From the NCBI RefSeq assembly GCF_003318275.1, contig NZ_QOCH01000013.1, positions 62,001 through 126,000 on the forward strand: a stretch of DNA of 64,000 nucleotides, read 5' to 3'. Position numbers and translations under genes: made by a program. The notes beneath the pieces are model-generated. The model was not told the DNA's origin and made no database searches. It worked only from the letters and a program-made list of their open reading frames with translations. The stretch comes from Marinobacter sp. F3R11 (GTDB taxonomy: Bacteria > Pseudomonadota > Gammaproteobacteria > Pseudomonadales > Oleiphilaceae). Positions within the stretch are counted from its first letter, which is position 1; each line of letters opens with the position of its first letter. Of the stretch, positions 45,602 through 56,166 are shown one piece after another.

Positions 45602-46375
45602 CTACCCCTGGTCTGAAGCCATAAATTTTCTGGCCAGACGAGCAGCATCGCTATCCGGGTAGTCACTAATCACCTGCTCCATCTGTCGACGAGCTTCTGC
45701 TTTTTTATCCAACCGATCCAGCGTGATGCCTAATTTGTAAACAGCATCAGGCGCCTTGCGATGATCCGCGTAACGGGTCGCTACAATTGAAAACGCCTGC
45801 CGGGCCTGTTCAAGCTGGGGCTTTACCAGATAGACTTCTCCCAACCAATAGTACGCATTCACCGTAAGATCCCCTTCCGGGTATTTATCGGTGAACTCAT
45901 AAAGCTGGCTAATAGCTTCATCGTAGTTTTTCTGATTGTGGATAAGATCCTGAATGGCTTTGTACGCCTTTCGCTCTTCTGCACTGGGCTGGCGATATTC
46001 TCGTATCTCGGCTGCTACCGCCCCCCCGGTGTCTGCACCACCAACCGGTGAGTCTGCAGCCTGAGGCTGGGCCGAAATCTTCTCGGAGAGGTCGAGGATG
46101 CGCTGATCCAGATCGATATAACGATCTCTGCCCTGATCCTGCAGACGCTTTATAAGATGTCGTTGCTCTTCTGTTTCACCCTGAAGCCGCCGTACTTCGC
46201 CTTGCAACTGCTGGATCATGTAAAAAAGCTCAGACGTCGCCTGGCTGGAATTAGCCTTGCGCTGGGCCTCGGAAGCATTGCTCTGGAATGCTGGAGTCGA
46301 TGATTGCGCCAGCGTTATTCCCGCCTGCCCAAGGGCAAGCGGGATAACAACTGCCGCCATGAGCTGCTTTCTCAT
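45602..46375 (-). CDS. cpoB: Cell division coordinator CpoB (YbgF)
   Basis: 257 aa periplasmic protein with a Sec signal (MRKQLMAAVVIPLALGQAGITLAQ), an N-terminal trimerising coiled coil (about residues 45-90), and C-terminal TPR repeats (YWLGEVYLVKPQLEQARQAF, APDAVYKLGITLDRL). CpoB links peptidoglycan synthesis to outer-membrane constriction through TolA and Pal. Last protein gene of the tol-pal operon, 27 bases after pal. Confidence 0.93.
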   Translation of the reverse strand: MRKQLMAAVVIPLALGQAGITLAQSSTPAFQSNASEAQRKANSSQATSELFYMIQQLQGEVRRLQGETEEQRHLIKRLQDQGRDRYIDLDQRILDLSEKISAQPQAADSPVGGADTGGAVAAEIREYRQPSAEERKAYKAIQDLIHNQKNYDEAISQLYEFTDKYPEGDLTVNAYYWLGEVYLVKPQLEQARQAFSIVATRYADHRKAPDAVYKLGITLDRLDKKAEARRQMEQVISDYPDSDAARLARKFMASDQG

Positions 46376-46402
46376 GGAGTTAACCCGATGTTGTGTGTGC
46401 GT

Positions 46403-46972
46403 TTACTCGAATACGAGTTCCACACGACGATTCTGAGCCCATGCACTCTCTGATGAGCCCATCACCGCCGGCTTCTCTTCACCATAGCTTACGGTTTCCA
46501 TCTGGCCCCGTGAAGCACCATTCACAATAAGGAAACGCTGAACGGCGTTCGCACGGCGCTCACCCAGAGCCAGGTTGTATTCCTTGGAACCACGCTCGTC
46601 ACCATGACCTTCAAGCCGCACTTTCTGGCCGGGATTGCTGGACAGGTAGCGGGCGTGAGCCATCAGGACGTCCCGGGCTTCAGGCTTGATTTCAGAGGTG
46701 TCGAAATCAAAATAGAATGTTGTGATGCTCCGAAGGGCTTCCTGTTCAGCCTGCTGCTGAGCTTCCATCCGCTCTTCTTCAGTCATTGAGGACGAAGAAA
46801 TCCCGCCTTGATCACTGCCGCCATATACGGTTGAGCCACCGTCCTGATCAATGGCCGCAACGTCAGAGCCGTAATCTCCTTCATCCATGTTTTCACCGGT
46901 CGTGCTACAGCCGGCAAAGAGGCCAGCGGAGAACAAAAGAGCAAGTACCTTGGTTTGAGCTGACAACTTCAT
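46403..46972 (-). CDS. pal: Peptidoglycan-associated lipoprotein Pal
   Basis: 189 aa outer-membrane lipoprotein with lipobox LFAGC and an OmpA-like peptidoglycan-binding domain from about residue 85: TTFYFDFDTSEIKPEARD, VRLEGHGDERGSKEYNLALGERRA and AWAQNRRVELVFE. A Gly/Ser-rich linker separates the two parts. Between tolB and cpoB. Confidence 0.96.
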   Translation of the reverse strand: MKLSAQTKVLALLFSAGLFAGCSTTGENMDEGDYGSDVAAIDQDGGSTVYGGSDQGGISSSSMTEEERMEAQQQAEQEALRSITTFYFDFDTSEIKPEARDVLMAHARYLSSNPGQKVRLEGHGDERGSKEYNLALGERRANAVQRFLIVNGASRGQMETVSYGEEKPAVMGSSESAWAQNRRVELVFE

Positions 46973-47039
46973 AATCCCTTCCTTTCTGTTGGTTAACTTG
47001 GATTTCCGCTTTTCAGATGACTACCTTCGCACCCATCAC

Positions 47040-48353
47040 CTACCGAACAATAGGCCCCCAGGCCGGATCGCGGACATCACCTTCCGACGCAGGCAGACTA
47101 TACGCTGCACCGCCATCAGCGGAGATGACCGTCAGTACACTTTCACCACTTTGTTTGGTGGCATAAATCAACATACGGCCATTTGGCGACACACTGGGTG
47201 ACTCATCGGACCCGGTACGGGTAAGAACCGTCTCCTCACCATTTTTCAGATTGGTACGGGCAATGGTGAATGCCCGGTCGCGCTGATGAACGTAATACAC
47301 ATAGTTGCCGGCATTATCCGGCCGTGGACGTGCGTTGTAACGGCTGCCAAATGTAATCCGCTGAGGTTCGGCGCCCGGCTTTTCCATGCGATAGATCTGG
47401 GGACCACCCGAGCGGTCAGATGTCAGGAATATCCCCTTACCCGAGCTGTCCCAGGCTGCTTCGGTATCTATCGCCCAGTGATTTGTGAGCTTCGTCAGCT
47501 TACGGGACTGAAGGTTCATCTCATAGACTTCAGCATTACCGTCTTTTGAAAGGGTCATCAGCATGGATTGCCCATCGGGGGACCAGGCCGGAGCCGAGTT
47601 CAGGCCGGGGAAATCTGCCACCTTGGTGCGCTTACCAGAACCAAGCTCATGAACAAAAATGACTGGCTTGCCGGTTTCAAACGAGACATAGGCCAACTTT
47701 TTGCCATCTGGAGACCAGGCTGGCGACAAAATAGGCTCTTTGCTCTCCAGCCGGATACGCGCACGCTTTCCATCGATATCGCTCACCTGCAACCGGTAGC
47801 GGGGCTGCCCGTTGGCCCTGTCGAGCGTTACATACGCCAGTTTGGTAGAGAAGGCACCGGGAACCCCTGTAATGGCTTCATACACTTTATCGCTGATGTG
47901 GTGGGCAAGTGAGCGCAAATTTGACGCCGGCGCAGAAGCCGTCTCACCGAGAATCCGTTCCTCACGGTTTACATCAAACAATTCGTAGCGGGCCTGCACC
48001 TTGTCACCGTTAAGTGTCAGCTCACCAACCAGTACATAACGTTGCCCAAGCAGCCGCCAGTCACGGAAATACACGTCTGACCGCTTTGACGGCAGGCTCA
48101 GCATTTTCTCGGGCGGCAAAGGCCGAAACTCACCACTCATGGCCAGGTCGGCCTGCACAATACTGCTTACCTTGTCACCCGCAGGCATGGTCCCGTTTTC
48201 TGCAAAGGGCACTACGGATACCGGAATCGCCGAATCGGCACCTTCAGTAACCCGGATCAGCAATTCGGCCTGGGTGTTTGTGACCACCAGAAACAGCATG
48301 GCAAGCAGGGAAAACAGTGCCTTTGAGGGCCTGAACGATATTCTCTGTATCAT
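47040..48353 (-). CDS. tolB: Tol-Pal system protein TolB
   Basis: 437 aa periplasmic protein: Sec signal ending near TNTQA, an N-terminal domain, and a WD40-like beta-propeller with repeats such as SPAWSPDGKKLAYVSFE, SAPAWSPDGQSMLMTLS and SPSVSPNGRMLIYATK. It relays TolA and Pal in outer-membrane constriction. I chose the ATG at 48353, which directly yields a signal peptide; upstream codons would overlap tolA. Confidence 0.95.
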   Translation of the reverse strand: MIQRISFRPSKALFSLLAMLFLVVTNTQAELLIRVTEGADSAIPVSVVPFAENGTMPAGDKVSSIVQADLAMSGEFRPLPPEKMLSLPSKRSDVYFRDWRLLGQRYVLVGELTLNGDKVQARYELFDVNREERILGETASAPASNLRSLAHHISDKVYEAITGVPGAFSTKLAYVTLDRANGQPRYRLQVSDIDGKRARIRLESKEPILSPAWSPDGKKLAYVSFETGKPVIFVHELGSGKRTKVADFPGLNSAPAWSPDGQSMLMTLSKDGNAEVYEMNLQSRKLTKLTNHWAIDTEAAWDSSGKGIFLTSDRSGGPQIYRMEKPGAEPQRITFGSRYNARPRPDNAGNYVYYVHQRDRAFTIARTNLKNGEETVLTRTGSDESPSVSPNGRMLIYATKQSGESVLTVISADGGAAYSLPASEGDVRDPAWGPIVR

Positions 48354-48372
48354 GGTGTTACCCGCTTCCTTA

Positions 48373-49395
48373 TCACAATCTTCTTGGATTGAATTCAATC
48401 GTAAACTGACGGAAATAGGCTTCAAAGGTATCCCGCTCACTCGGCACTGGATACCGGCTCAATGACTTTGCCGCACTCAAAGCAGAATTATCAAAGGCAG
48501 TATTGCCACTGCTGCTTACAAGTTTTACACCTACCAACTCTCCGGTTGGCAGCAATGTAATCTGCAGCCGTGTTACCATCTCTTCTGTTGCTGAGGACGG
48601 CCAAAACCAAGCGTCCCTAAGCCGATCTCGGATTAGTCCCTGATATTTCTGACTCTCCGACAACATCTGCGCCTGCCGGGCCTTTGCAGCGGCAGCCTGT
48701 TCCTGGCGTCTGGCCTCTTCTGCCTGAGCTTTTCTGGCCTGTTCTGCCTGTGCCTCCAGTTGCTGCTCCCGCAGCCGACGCTCAGCTTCCTTCCGCTTGC
48801 GTTCAGCCTCTTTGCGTGCCAGCTCTTCCTGCTTCTTGCGTTCAGCTTCTTCTTTGCGCTGCCTTTCTTCTTCAGCCTTACGTTTGGCTTCCTGTTGGCG
48901 CTGTTTCTCTGCTTCAGCCTCGGCCTTTGCGCGCTCACGCTCTTTTGCCTCAGCTTCGGCTTTCTTGCGAGCAGCCTCTGCCTCACGGTCTTTCTGGGCC
49001 TTCAGTTCTTCAGCTTTTGCCTGCTGCCGCTTTTGTTCTTCAGCCTGACGCTCAGCCTCTTCGCGTTTTTTCTGCTCTGCGACCTTACGCGCCTCTTCTT
49101 CCTTCTGCTTCTGGAGTTTCTGAGCCTCGACCTGCTTCTGTCTTTCGAGCTCCTTCTGCTCCCGCTCCCGATCCGGCTGCTCTACCGGCTCAACAACCGG
49201 GCTCGGCTCCGGCTTCTGCTGAGTAATAAGTCGCGCGGAGATACTGCTCGGGGGCGGCTCCTGAATAGACGAAGACCAGGACCAACCGGCAAGCGCTACG
49301 CCAACTATCAGCAGGTGCAAAGCGACTGACAGTGCCACTGGTGATTTCCAGGGAGGCACTCCGGAGCTGGTAATTTCCCGTTCCTGACCTGTCAC
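48373..49395 (-). CDS. tolA: Tol-Pal inner-membrane protein TolA
   Basis: 340 aa: one N-terminal membrane helix (LSVALHLLIVGVALAGW), a long Ala/Lys/Glu/Arg-rich helix (about residues 70-245) that spans the periplasm, and a C-terminal domain with IRDRLRDAWFWPS and GNTAFDNSALSAAKSLSRYPVPS that binds TolB and Pal. Start codon is GTG. TolR and TolB flank it. Confidence 0.93.
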   Translation of the reverse strand: MTGQEREITSSGVPPWKSPVALSVALHLLIVGVALAGWSWSSSIQEPPPSSISARLITQQKPEPSPVVEPVEQPDREREQKELERQKQVEAQKLQKQKEEEARKVAEQKKREEAERQAEEQKRQQAKAEELKAQKDREAEAARKKAEAEAKERERAKAEAEAEKQRQQEAKRKAEEERQRKEEAERKKQEELARKEAERKRKEAERRLREQQLEAQAEQARKAQAEEARRQEQAAAAKARQAQMLSESQKYQGLIRDRLRDAWFWPSSATEEMVTRLQITLLPTGELVGVKLVSSSGNTAFDNSALSAAKSLSRYPVPSERDTFEAYFRQFTIEFNPRRL

Positions 49396-49417
49396 AACAA
49401 TCCCGCCTGCCCTGATC

Positions 49418-49864
49418 TCACGTTTCGTCCGGGAGCGTGTCGGTGATCAGACCAATACTGGTTGCCCCCGCGCTCTGAAGAGCTGCCATCAAACGTACTA
49501 CGGTTCCGTACTCTACATTCTGGTCACCGCGAACGAGAATGTCGCTGGACGCTCTCTGCGACAGAATCCTGGCTACCTGCTCACTCACTTCTGAAAGCGG
49601 CATAGGATCGCTACCTTTATCACCGACCTCAACATAATAGGCACCGTTAGCGTCAACGGAGACGACAATGGATTCCACATCCTTGTCTGCCTGAATCGGG
49701 TTGGAAGCGGTCTCAGGGAGATCGACTTTTACACCCTGGGTCAGCATGGGCGCTGTGACCATAAAGATAATCAACAGCACCAGCATCACGTCGATGTACG
49801 GAACAACATTGATTTCCGCCATCGGCTTACGCCGGTTCTCGGGCATCATTCCTATGCCTTTCAT
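49418..49864 (-). CDS. tolR: Tol-Pal proton-channel protein TolR
   Basis: 148 aa ExbD/TolR-type protein. A single membrane helix with the proton-binding aspartate in INVVPYIDVMLVLLIIF, and a periplasmic domain with YVEVGDKGSDPMP. The ATG at 49864 has GGAG nine bases upstream; ATG codons at 49849 or 49846 are possible. Works with TolQ to energise TolA. Confidence 0.94.
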   Translation of the reverse strand: MKGIGMMPENRRKPMAEINVVPYIDVMLVLLIIFMVTAPMLTQGVKVDLPETASNPIQADKDVESIVVSVDANGAYYVEVGDKGSDPMPLSEVSEQVARILSQRASSDILVRGDQNVEYGTVVRLMAALQSAGATSIGLITDTLPDET

Positions 49865-49910
49865 AGTGCTGCACTCCGACTGTTATCAGTAGGCGTCAAT
49901 GTTCCCGTCA

Positions 49911-50612
49911 CTACTCTGGGCCCCTGTCGGTACTTTTAGTGGCACTATGAACACGACGATGCAGAATGCTGGAGAACTCTTCGGCAAAGGTTTCATAATG
50001 CTTCAGAAGCGCATCTGACCTGGTCGAGAAACGGTTGTAGGCGATAACCGCAGGGATAGCTGCAAACAGCCCCATGGCTGTCGCAATAAGTGCTTCTGAG
50101 ATACCGGGAGCCACCGTAGCCAGCGTAGCTTGCTGAACCTGTGCCAGGCCGCGAAATGAATTCATAATGCCCCAGACTGTACCGAACAGGCCGACATAGG
50201 GGCTTGTGGAGCCGACTGTAGCAAGAAACGGCAAATGGGCTTCAAGGCGCTCCTGCTCCCGGGAAAATGCGACCCGCATGGCCCTCTGAGTCCCTTCCAT
50301 AACGGCATCGGCATCACGGCTTTGCTGACGCAGCCGGGAAAACTCTTTGAAACCTGCACGAAACAAGGATTCCATGCCAGAAAAAGGCGTAGGCTCAGCA
50401 TTCACTTCACGATAGAGCTGCCCCAGATCCATGCCGGACCAGAAGCGCTCCTCAAACTCAAGCTGGGCCTGCCGGGCCTTACGAAATACCTGAGAGCGCT
50501 GAAATATCAGCGCCCAGGAAACCACCGATGCGGCTGCAAGTAACAACATAACAAGTTGCACCAGCACACCGGCGTTTGAGATCAGACTCCAGACTGACAA
50601 TTCCGAATCCAC
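49911..50612 (-). CDS. tolQ: Tol-Pal proton-channel protein TolQ
   Basis: 233 aa MotA/TolQ/ExbB protein with three membrane helices, at about residues 10-35 and 130-200. LPFLATVGSTSPYVGLFGTVWGIM and the third helix SEALIATAMGLFAAIPAVIAYN are diagnostic. Three bases after ybgC. Confidence 0.95.
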   Translation of the reverse strand: MDSELSVWSLISNAGVLVQLVMLLLAAASVVSWALIFQRSQVFRKARQAQLEFEERFWSGMDLGQLYREVNAEPTPFSGMESLFRAGFKEFSRLRQQSRDADAVMEGTQRAMRVAFSREQERLEAHLPFLATVGSTSPYVGLFGTVWGIMNSFRGLAQVQQATLATVAPGISEALIATAMGLFAAIPAVIAYNRFSTRSDALLKHYETFAEEFSSILHRRVHSATKSTDRGPE

Positions 50613-50615
50613 CGC

Positions 50616-51062
50616 TTACTCCTGGCTTGTTCCGTGTTCTGTTTCAGGGTGCGGCCTGCTTTGCTCAAGCAAACCCCGCATATTATCCGGTAACCGTATA
50701 GGCCGCCCGCTGTCGAGGGCTACACAGGCTACTTTCACATTCGCTTCACACATCAGTTTGCGGTCCCGCACTCGCACAACCCGCTGCCTGAACTCCATCC
50801 AGACCCGGCCAAAGCCCACAGGTTCTGCTGTTACCACAAGTTCGTCATCAAGCCTCGCAGGTGCAGCGTAATGAATAGACAGACGCTGAACAACGTAGCT
50901 TATGTTCTCTGCCATCCCTGCCCTTAGCCCTACACCACAACTGCGCACCCACTCTGTACGGGCCCGTTCCATGTAGTGCAGATAGCGGGCATGAAAAACA
51001 ATACCGCCGGCGTCCGTATCTTCGATATATACCCGGACAGGCCAGCCGAACTCCGCTGCCAC
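50616..51062 (-). CDS. ybgC: Acyl-CoA thioesterase YbgC
   Basis: 148 aa hotdog-fold thioesterase with the YbgC active-site region VYIEDTDAGGIVFHARYLHYMERART. The likely start is a GTG at 51062, giving VAAEFGWPVRV, which aligns with E. coli YbgC; an ATG at 51128 would overlap ruvB by 59 bases and add residues that do not look like the family. First gene of the tol-pal block after ruvB. Confidence 0.85.
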   Translation of the reverse strand: MAAEFGWPVRVYIEDTDAGGIVFHARYLHYMERARTEWVRSCGVGLRAGMAENISYVVQRLSIHYAAPARLDDELVVTAEPVGFGRVWMEFRQRVVRVRDRKLMCEANVKVACVALDSGRPIRLPDNMRGLLEQSRPHPETEHGTSQE

Positions 51063-51069
51063 TTCGCAG

Positions 51070-52101
51070 TCACTCAAGTGGGCCTCCTTCAGAACCTGAA
51101 CCATCCCTGATAATCCCGAAATGCTCATATGCGTGGGATGTCACCATGCGCCCACGAGGGGTACGCAACATAAAACCCTGCTGAATCAGAAAAGGCTCAA
51201 GCACATCCTCAATAGTGCCCCGCTCTTCACTGATCGCTGCTGCAAGACTTTCAACACCCACCGGACCACCATCAAACTTCTCGATCATCGCCAAAAGCAA
51301 GCGCCTGTCCATATGGTCAAAGCCCTCATTGTCCACTTTCAGCATGTTCAGGGCCTGGTCCGCAATGCCTGCATTAATATGTCCGTCTGCCCTTACTTCT
51401 GCGTAATCTCTTACCCGACGCAGCAGGCGATTGGCTATCCGGGGCGTTCCTCTTGAGCGGCGGGCTATTTCATAGGCGCCCTCTTCATCTATATCAACGC
51501 CGGAAAGCCGTGCCGAGCGCACAATAATATGGGTGAGATCCGCAGTATTATAAAACTCCAGGCGCTGAACTATGCCAAAGCGATCCCGCAAGGGTGATGT
51601 CAGCAACCCCGCCCGGGTGGTTGCGCCAACAAGTGTAAAAGGTGGCAAATCGAGCTTTATTGAGCGAGCTGCCGGCCCCTCGCCAATCATGATATCCAGC
51701 TGGTAATCTTCCATGGCCGGGTACAGTATTTCTTCTACTACGGCGCTGAGGCGATGGATTTCGTCAATAAAAAGAACATCGCCCTCCTCAAGATTGGTCA
51801 GCATCGCAGCAAGATCCCCGGCTTTTTCAAGTACCGGCCCGGAGGTCGTCTTTATCGCCACATTCATCTCATTGGCAATAATATTGGCAAGTGTAGTTTT
51901 GCCGAGCCCCGGGGGACCAAAAATAAGGACATGATCCAGCGCTTCCCGGCGGCCACGGGCAGCGGAAATAAAGATGTCCATCTGCTCCCGTACTGCAGGC
52001 TGCCCCACGTACTCGGAGAGCAACGTGGGCCGGATGGCACGATCCTGAACTTCTTCGTTGTCACCGGCTCTGGCTGAGATCAGTCGGTCGGATTCAATCA
52101 T
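51070..52101 (-). CDS. ruvB: Holliday junction helicase RuvB
   Basis: 343 aa AAA+ motor that drives branch migration with Ruv[22 protein letters not shown], Walker [13 protein letters not shown], Walker [11 protein letters not shown], sensor [19 protein letters not shown] and a carboxyl winged helix with [13 protein letters not shown] 139-base gap separates it from ruvA. Confidence 0.97.
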   Translation of the reverse strand: MIESDRLISARAGDNEEVQDRAIRPTLLSEYVGQPAVREQMDIFISAARGRREALDHVLIFGPPGLGKTTLANIIANEMNVAIKTTSGPVLEKAGDLAAMLTNLEEGDVLFIDEIHRLSAVVEEILYPAMEDYQLDIMIGEGPAARSIKLDLPPFTLVGATTRAGLLTSPLRDRFGIVQRLEFYNTADLTHIIVRSARLSGVDIDEEGAYEIARRSRGTPRIANRLLRRVRDYAEVRADGHINAGIADQALNMLKVDNEGFDHMDRRLLLAMIEKFDGGPVGVESLAAAISEERGTIEDVLEPFLIQQGFMLRTPRGRMVTSHAYEHFGIIRDGSGSEGGPLE

Positions 52102-52240
52102 GTATTCGTCCGTTTATCGGGAATCAATAGACCACCAGGCACGCAGAGAAGAACATCAATTGTACAAACAGCTCTCTGCGTGTCACGTTACGCTCTCTAC
52201 AGGTTTGGCGCTATATAAGCGACACATTAAAGTCACGTCA

Positions 52241-52861
52241 TCAAGCAGGGATCATATTTCTCAGGGCAAGCCGGATCAGGGTCTCGCTGGACATTCCCTC
52301 CTCTGCCACTTTAGCAATTGCCCGCTCCGCCTCCTGTGGCTTATACCCAAGTGCTATAAGCGCTGCCTCAGCTTCATCCGCAGGGCGGTGCGCACTGGTT
52401 ACAGGCTGCGGAGTATCGGTTACTGAGCCGGCCGACGCAGGTATAAACTGTCCTTCCAGCTGTTTTATGCGATCTGCCATTTCAATCAACAGACGTTCAG
52501 CCGTTTTCTTTCCTACACCCGGAAGCTTCACCAACGACTGGATATCACGGCCTTCAACACAATGAATAAACTGCCGGGCATCAAGACCGGACAAAATGCC
52601 AATGGCCAGCTTCGGGCCGACACCATTCACTTTTATGAGAAGTCGAAACAAATCCCTGTCAAGCCGCAACGCGAAACCAAAAAGGCTCTGGGCGTCCTCG
52701 CGAACCGCAAAATGTGTATGAAGGGTAACTTCCTGCCCGGCTTCCGGCAGATGAAAGAATGTTGTGTAGGGGATGTCAACTTCATAACCCAGACCGCTGC
52801 ATTCAACCAGCGCATGCCCGGGTGTTTTTTCGACAAGAATACCTCGGATACGACCTATCAA
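52241..52861 (-). CDS. ruvA: Holliday junction protein RuvA
   Basis: 206 aa tetrameric junction-binding protein. MIGRIRGILVEKTPGHALVE at the amino end, two helix-hairpin-helix regions in the middle (LIKVNGVGPKLAIGILSG and LVKLPGVGKKTAERLLIEM), a flexible linker, and a C-terminal RuvB-binding domain EAEAALIALGYKPQEAERAI. Lies 29 bases after ruvC. Confidence 0.97.
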   Translation of the reverse strand: MIGRIRGILVEKTPGHALVECSGLGYEVDIPYTTFFHLPEAGQEVTLHTHFAVREDAQSLFGFALRLDRDLFRLLIKVNGVGPKLAIGILSGLDARQFIHCVEGRDIQSLVKLPGVGKKTAERLLIEMADRIKQLEGQFIPASAGSVTDTPQPVTSAHRPADEAEAALIALGYKPQEAERAIAKVAEEGMSSETLIRLALRNMIPA

Positions 52862-52890
52862 GAATGCCTCCTGCCGCTCCGCGGAGCAGT

Positions 52891-53418
52891 TTATTGTTGT
52901 CGCACTCGCCCGCTGCGAGCCTTACCCGCACCACCGGCTACTCTCAGAATGCTTTGATTCATGTGCGCATGGCACAGAGCGATTGCCAGAGCATCGGCTG
53001 CATCTGCCTGGGGTTTGCGGGAGAGTGACAGCAACACCTGAACCATGTGCTGCACCTGAGACTTGTCGGCACCGCCCTTTCCTACCACAGCCTGCTTGAC
53101 CTGCCGGGCCGAGTATTCATGGACAGCCAGCCCACTGGTGGCAGCACCAACTATCGCAGCACCCCGAGCCTGCCCAAGCTTGAGGGCTGAATCGGGATTA
53201 CGTGCCATAAAAACCTGTTCTATAGCGAATTCTTCTGGCCGGTATTCACCAATCAGACTAACCAGGCTCTGAAATATGATTCGCAGGCGCTCCGCCATGG
53301 GCTTTTCACCCACGCGGATGCACCCGCTGTCGATATATTCTATGTGCCGACCTTCAGCGCGGACAATACCGTAACCGGTGATCCTTGAACCCGGGTCAAC
53401 ACCCAGAATAATCGCCAC
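52891..53418 (-). CDS. ruvC: Holliday junction resolvase RuvC
   Basis: 175 aa endonuclease. The acidic active site is visible in [25 protein letters not shown] and [15 protein letters not shown] gap of 13 bases follows aspS. YebC, found between these two genes in some relatives, is absent here. Confidence 0.96.
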   Translation of the reverse strand: MAIILGVDPGSRITGYGIVRAEGRHIEYIDSGCIRVGEKPMAERLRIIFQSLVSLIGEYRPEEFAIEQVFMARNPDSALKLGQARGAAIVGAATSGLAVHEYSARQVKQAVVGKGGADKSQVQHMVQVLLSLSRKPQADAADALAIALCHAHMNQSILRVAGGAGKARSGRVRQQ

Positions 53419-53431
53419 ATCACTGCCCTTT

Positions 53432-55234
53432 TTACTTTTCGCCGGTGTCGGACGTGTTACCTTCTGCTGTCTTTACGGGCTTGCGAAGACGGATATGCAG
53501 TTCACGCAGCTGTTTTTCATCCACAGCACCTGGTGCCTGAGTCATCAGACAGGTCGCGCTCTGGGTTTTCGGGAAGGCAATCACATCGCGAATCGAGCTG
53601 GAACCGGTCATCAGCATAATCAAACGATCCAGACCGAAGGCCAGGCCGCCGTGAGGCGGGCACCCATACTTGAGCGCATCAAGCAGGAACCCGAATTTGG
53701 CGCGGGACTCTTCCTCACTGATGCCCAGAATGCGGAACACTTCCTCTTGCATCTGTTCGCTGTGAATACGAATGGAACCACCACCCAGCTCAGTACCGTT
53801 CAGAACCATGTCATAGGCACGGGACAAAGCCTTTTCCGGGTTTTCAGCCAACTCTTCCGGGGTGCAACTTGGCGCCGTGAACGGGTGATGGATGGCAGTA
53901 AGACCTCCATCCGGCAGTACTTCAAACATCGGGAAGTCTACGACCCACATCGGAGCCCAGTCGCAGGTCAGCATATTCAGGTCGTGACCAACCCGAATAC
54001 GCAGCGCTCCCAGGGCTTCGTTAACGACGGTGGTCTTATCCGCACCAAAGAACACAATATCGCCGTCTTCAGCACCCGTACGCTCCATGACCGCCATGGC
54101 CACATCGGCACCCAGGAATTTGACGATTGGCGACTGCAGGCCTTCTACGCCTTTCGCCAGTTCGTTCACCTTGATGTAAGCGAGACCTTTCGCTCCATAG
54201 ACACCAACAAATTTGGTGTATTCGTCAATCTGCTTGCGGCTCAGCTCACCACCTTTTGGAACACGCAGTGCTGCTACGCGACCTTTCGGGTCCTTCGCCG
54301 GGCCGGCAAATACTTTGAAATCGACACCGGCGACCAGATCCCCAACATCCTGCAGCTCCAGCGGAATGCGCAGATCGGGCTTGTCACTACCGAAACGATC
54401 CATGGCTTCGGAATAAGGCATACGCGGAAAGGCCGGAAGTTCCACACCCATGACGTCTTTGAACAAAGCGCGAATCATGCCCTCATTGAGGTTCATGAGA
54501 TCTTCTTCATTGATAAATGAGGCTTCGATATCTACCTGAGTAAACTCAGGCTGACGATCAGCCCGCAGATCTTCATCACGGAAGCACTTGGCAATCTGGT
54601 AGTAGCGATCAACACCTGACACCATCAACATTTGCTTGAAAAGTTGAGGCGATTGCGGAAGCGCGAAAAAAGAACCTTCATGGGTACGACTCGGCACCAG
54701 GTAATCACGGGCACCCTCTGGTGTCGCGCGGGTCAGGATGGGGGTTTCCACATCCATGAAACCGTTACTGTCGAGATAGTTGCGGATGTAGCTGGTCACC
54801 CGTGAACGGAAACGCAGGCGGTTGAGCATTTCCGGCCGACGCAGGTCTACAAAGCGATAGCGCAGACGCACATCCTCGCCCACGTCCACATGCTCGTCCA
54901 GCGGGAACGGAGGCGTAGCGGCGGCGTTCAGGATTGTAACTTCCTTACCGAGCAACTCAACCTGGCCTGTCGGCATGTTGTTATTCTCAGTGCCCTCCGG
55001 GCGACGACGCACGCGCCCTGTGACCTTTACAACAAATTCACTGCGCACTTTTTCGGCAAGCGCAAAGCTTTCAGGGGTATCCGGGTCTACCACAACCTGG
55101 GATATGCCATCCCGGTCTCGCAGATCCAGGAAGATAACCCCACCATGGTCACGGCGGCGGTGTACCCATCCGCAAAGTGTAACTTCCTGATCGATGTGGG
55201 ATTCATTGATCCCACCGCAATAGTGACTGCGCAT
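53432..55234 (-). CDS. aspS: Aspartyl-tRNA synthetase
   Basis: 600 aa class II synthetase. N-terminal OB fold with [18 protein letters not shown], motif 2 region [21 protein letters not shown], a bacterial insertion domain in the middle, and motif 3 [15 protein letters not shown]. First gene of the aspS-ruvCAB-tol run. The leader contains a palindrome and a TATAAT box, listed separately. Confidence 0.97.
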   Translation of the reverse strand: MRSHYCGGINESHIDQEVTLCGWVHRRRDHGGVIFLDLRDRDGISQVVVDPDTPESFALAEKVRSEFVVKVTGRVRRRPEGTENNNMPTGQVELLGKEVTILNAAATPPFPLDEHVDVGEDVRLRYRFVDLRRPEMLNRLRFRSRVTSYIRNYLDSNGFMDVETPILTRATPEGARDYLVPSRTHEGSFFALPQSPQLFKQMLMVSGVDRYYQIAKCFRDEDLRADRQPEFTQVDIEASFINEEDLMNLNEGMIRALFKDVMGVELPAFPRMPYSEAMDRFGSDKPDLRIPLELQDVGDLVAGVDFKVFAGPAKDPKGRVAALRVPKGGELSRKQIDEYTKFVGVYGAKGLAYIKVNELAKGVEGLQSPIVKFLGADVAMAVMERTGAEDGDIVFFGADKTTVVNEALGALRIRVGHDLNMLTCDWAPMWVVDFPMFEVLPDGGLTAIHHPFTAPSCTPEELAENPEKALSRAYDMVLNGTELGGGSIRIHSEQMQEEVFRILGISEEESRAKFGFLLDALKYGCPPHGGLAFGLDRLIMLMTGSSSIRDVIAFPKTQSATCLMTQAPGAVDEKQLRELHIRLRKPVKTAEGNTSDTGEK

Positions 55235-55292
55235 ACCGGTTCCCGTTGTATCTGGTGTCTGATGTTTACGTAACTGTCTGAAAAAACTGGCA

Positions 55293-55306
55293 GGTGCCTA
55301 GGCACC
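55293..55306. promoter_or_regulatory. Palindrome in the aspS leader
   Basis: GGTGCCTAGGCACC, a perfect 14-base palindrome about 60 bases before the aspS start, inside the predicted untranslated leader. Confidence 0.35.
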
Positions 55307-55375
55307 CAGGCCGACTCACTGCCAATTCAAATCTGGCCCGCCAAAGAAGCAGGAACCATACTGGAAAAGCGGCTT

Positions 55376-55381
55376 ATTATA
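55376..55381 (-). promoter_or_regulatory. -10 box of aspS
   Basis: Perfect TATAAT on the minus strand about 140 bases before aspS. The -35 region (CTGATT/TTTCGC) is poor, so this is a tentative call. Confidence 0.4.
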
Positions 55382-55521
55382 AACATAATGGCAGCGAAAA
55401 TCAGGCTTGTTTACCATGGGACAAGGGCCAGGGATAATCTGGTTGCAACTGCCATCAGCGGTTCCCTCCCGGGTAACAGACCGCTAGACTATCGCGCTCA
55501 CGCCTTATCGGAGCCGCCACA

Positions 55522-56145
55522 TTGCCAACCAGAGCTGAGCAGAAACGCCTCACCCGCCGTACTTTGATGGACGCCGCACTCGGCCAGCTGAGCGCTGACC
55601 GGGGCTTCGGAAGCCTGAGCCTGCGCGAAGTGGCGCGGGAAGCCGGTATCGCGCCAACGTCATTTTACCGCCACTTTGCTGATCTCGATGAGCTGGGGTT
55701 GGTGCTGGTTGATGAGGGTGGCGTTGCTTTGCGCCAACTCATGCGGCAGGCACGCAAGAGAATCGCCCGGGATGGAAGCGCTATCTCAACCTCAGTGGAG
55801 ACATTCATGGAATATCTTGGCAACAATGCCAACCTGTTCCGGCTGATGCTCCGGGAACGGACCGGCGGCTCCAAACCCTTCCGTACAGCCATTAAAGCCG
55901 AGATTGATCATTTCGTAACAGAGTTGGCTGACGACCTTCGGCGCTTTGCGGAAGAACAGAACAAACCTTTGTCTGATGCACGAGTCGTTGCCGAAGCTAT
56001 GGTCACGCTGGTATTCAACCAGGGCTCAGACGCGCTGGATGCCACGCTCAAAGAGCGGGAGGAGCTGAAAGCCAAACTGAAAACCGAACTCAGGATGATC
56101 CTGATCGGCTCCCAGATGATGGCCAAACATGCCTCAATCCGGTAA
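55522..56145 (+). CDS. fabR: FabR-family TetR repressor
   Basis: 207 aa regulator of unsaturated fatty-acid synthesis genes. The amino end [19 protein letters not shown] is essentially that of E. coli FabR, followed by [16 protein letters not shown] and [21 protein letters not shown]. Start codon is TTG, supported by GGAG eight bases upstream and no other in-frame start nearby. Divergent from aspS. Confidence 0.9.
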   Translation: MPTRAEQKRLTRRTLMDAALGQLSADRGFGSLSLREVAREAGIAPTSFYRHFADLDELGLVLVDEGGVALRQLMRQARKRIARDGSAISTSVETFMEYLGNNANLFRLMLRERTGGSKPFRTAIKAEIDHFVTELADDLRRFAEEQNKPLSDARVVAEAMVTLVFNQGSDALDATLKEREELKAKLKTELRMILIGSQMMAKHASIR

Positions 56146-56166
56146 TCAGCACTGACGAAGAAGGGC

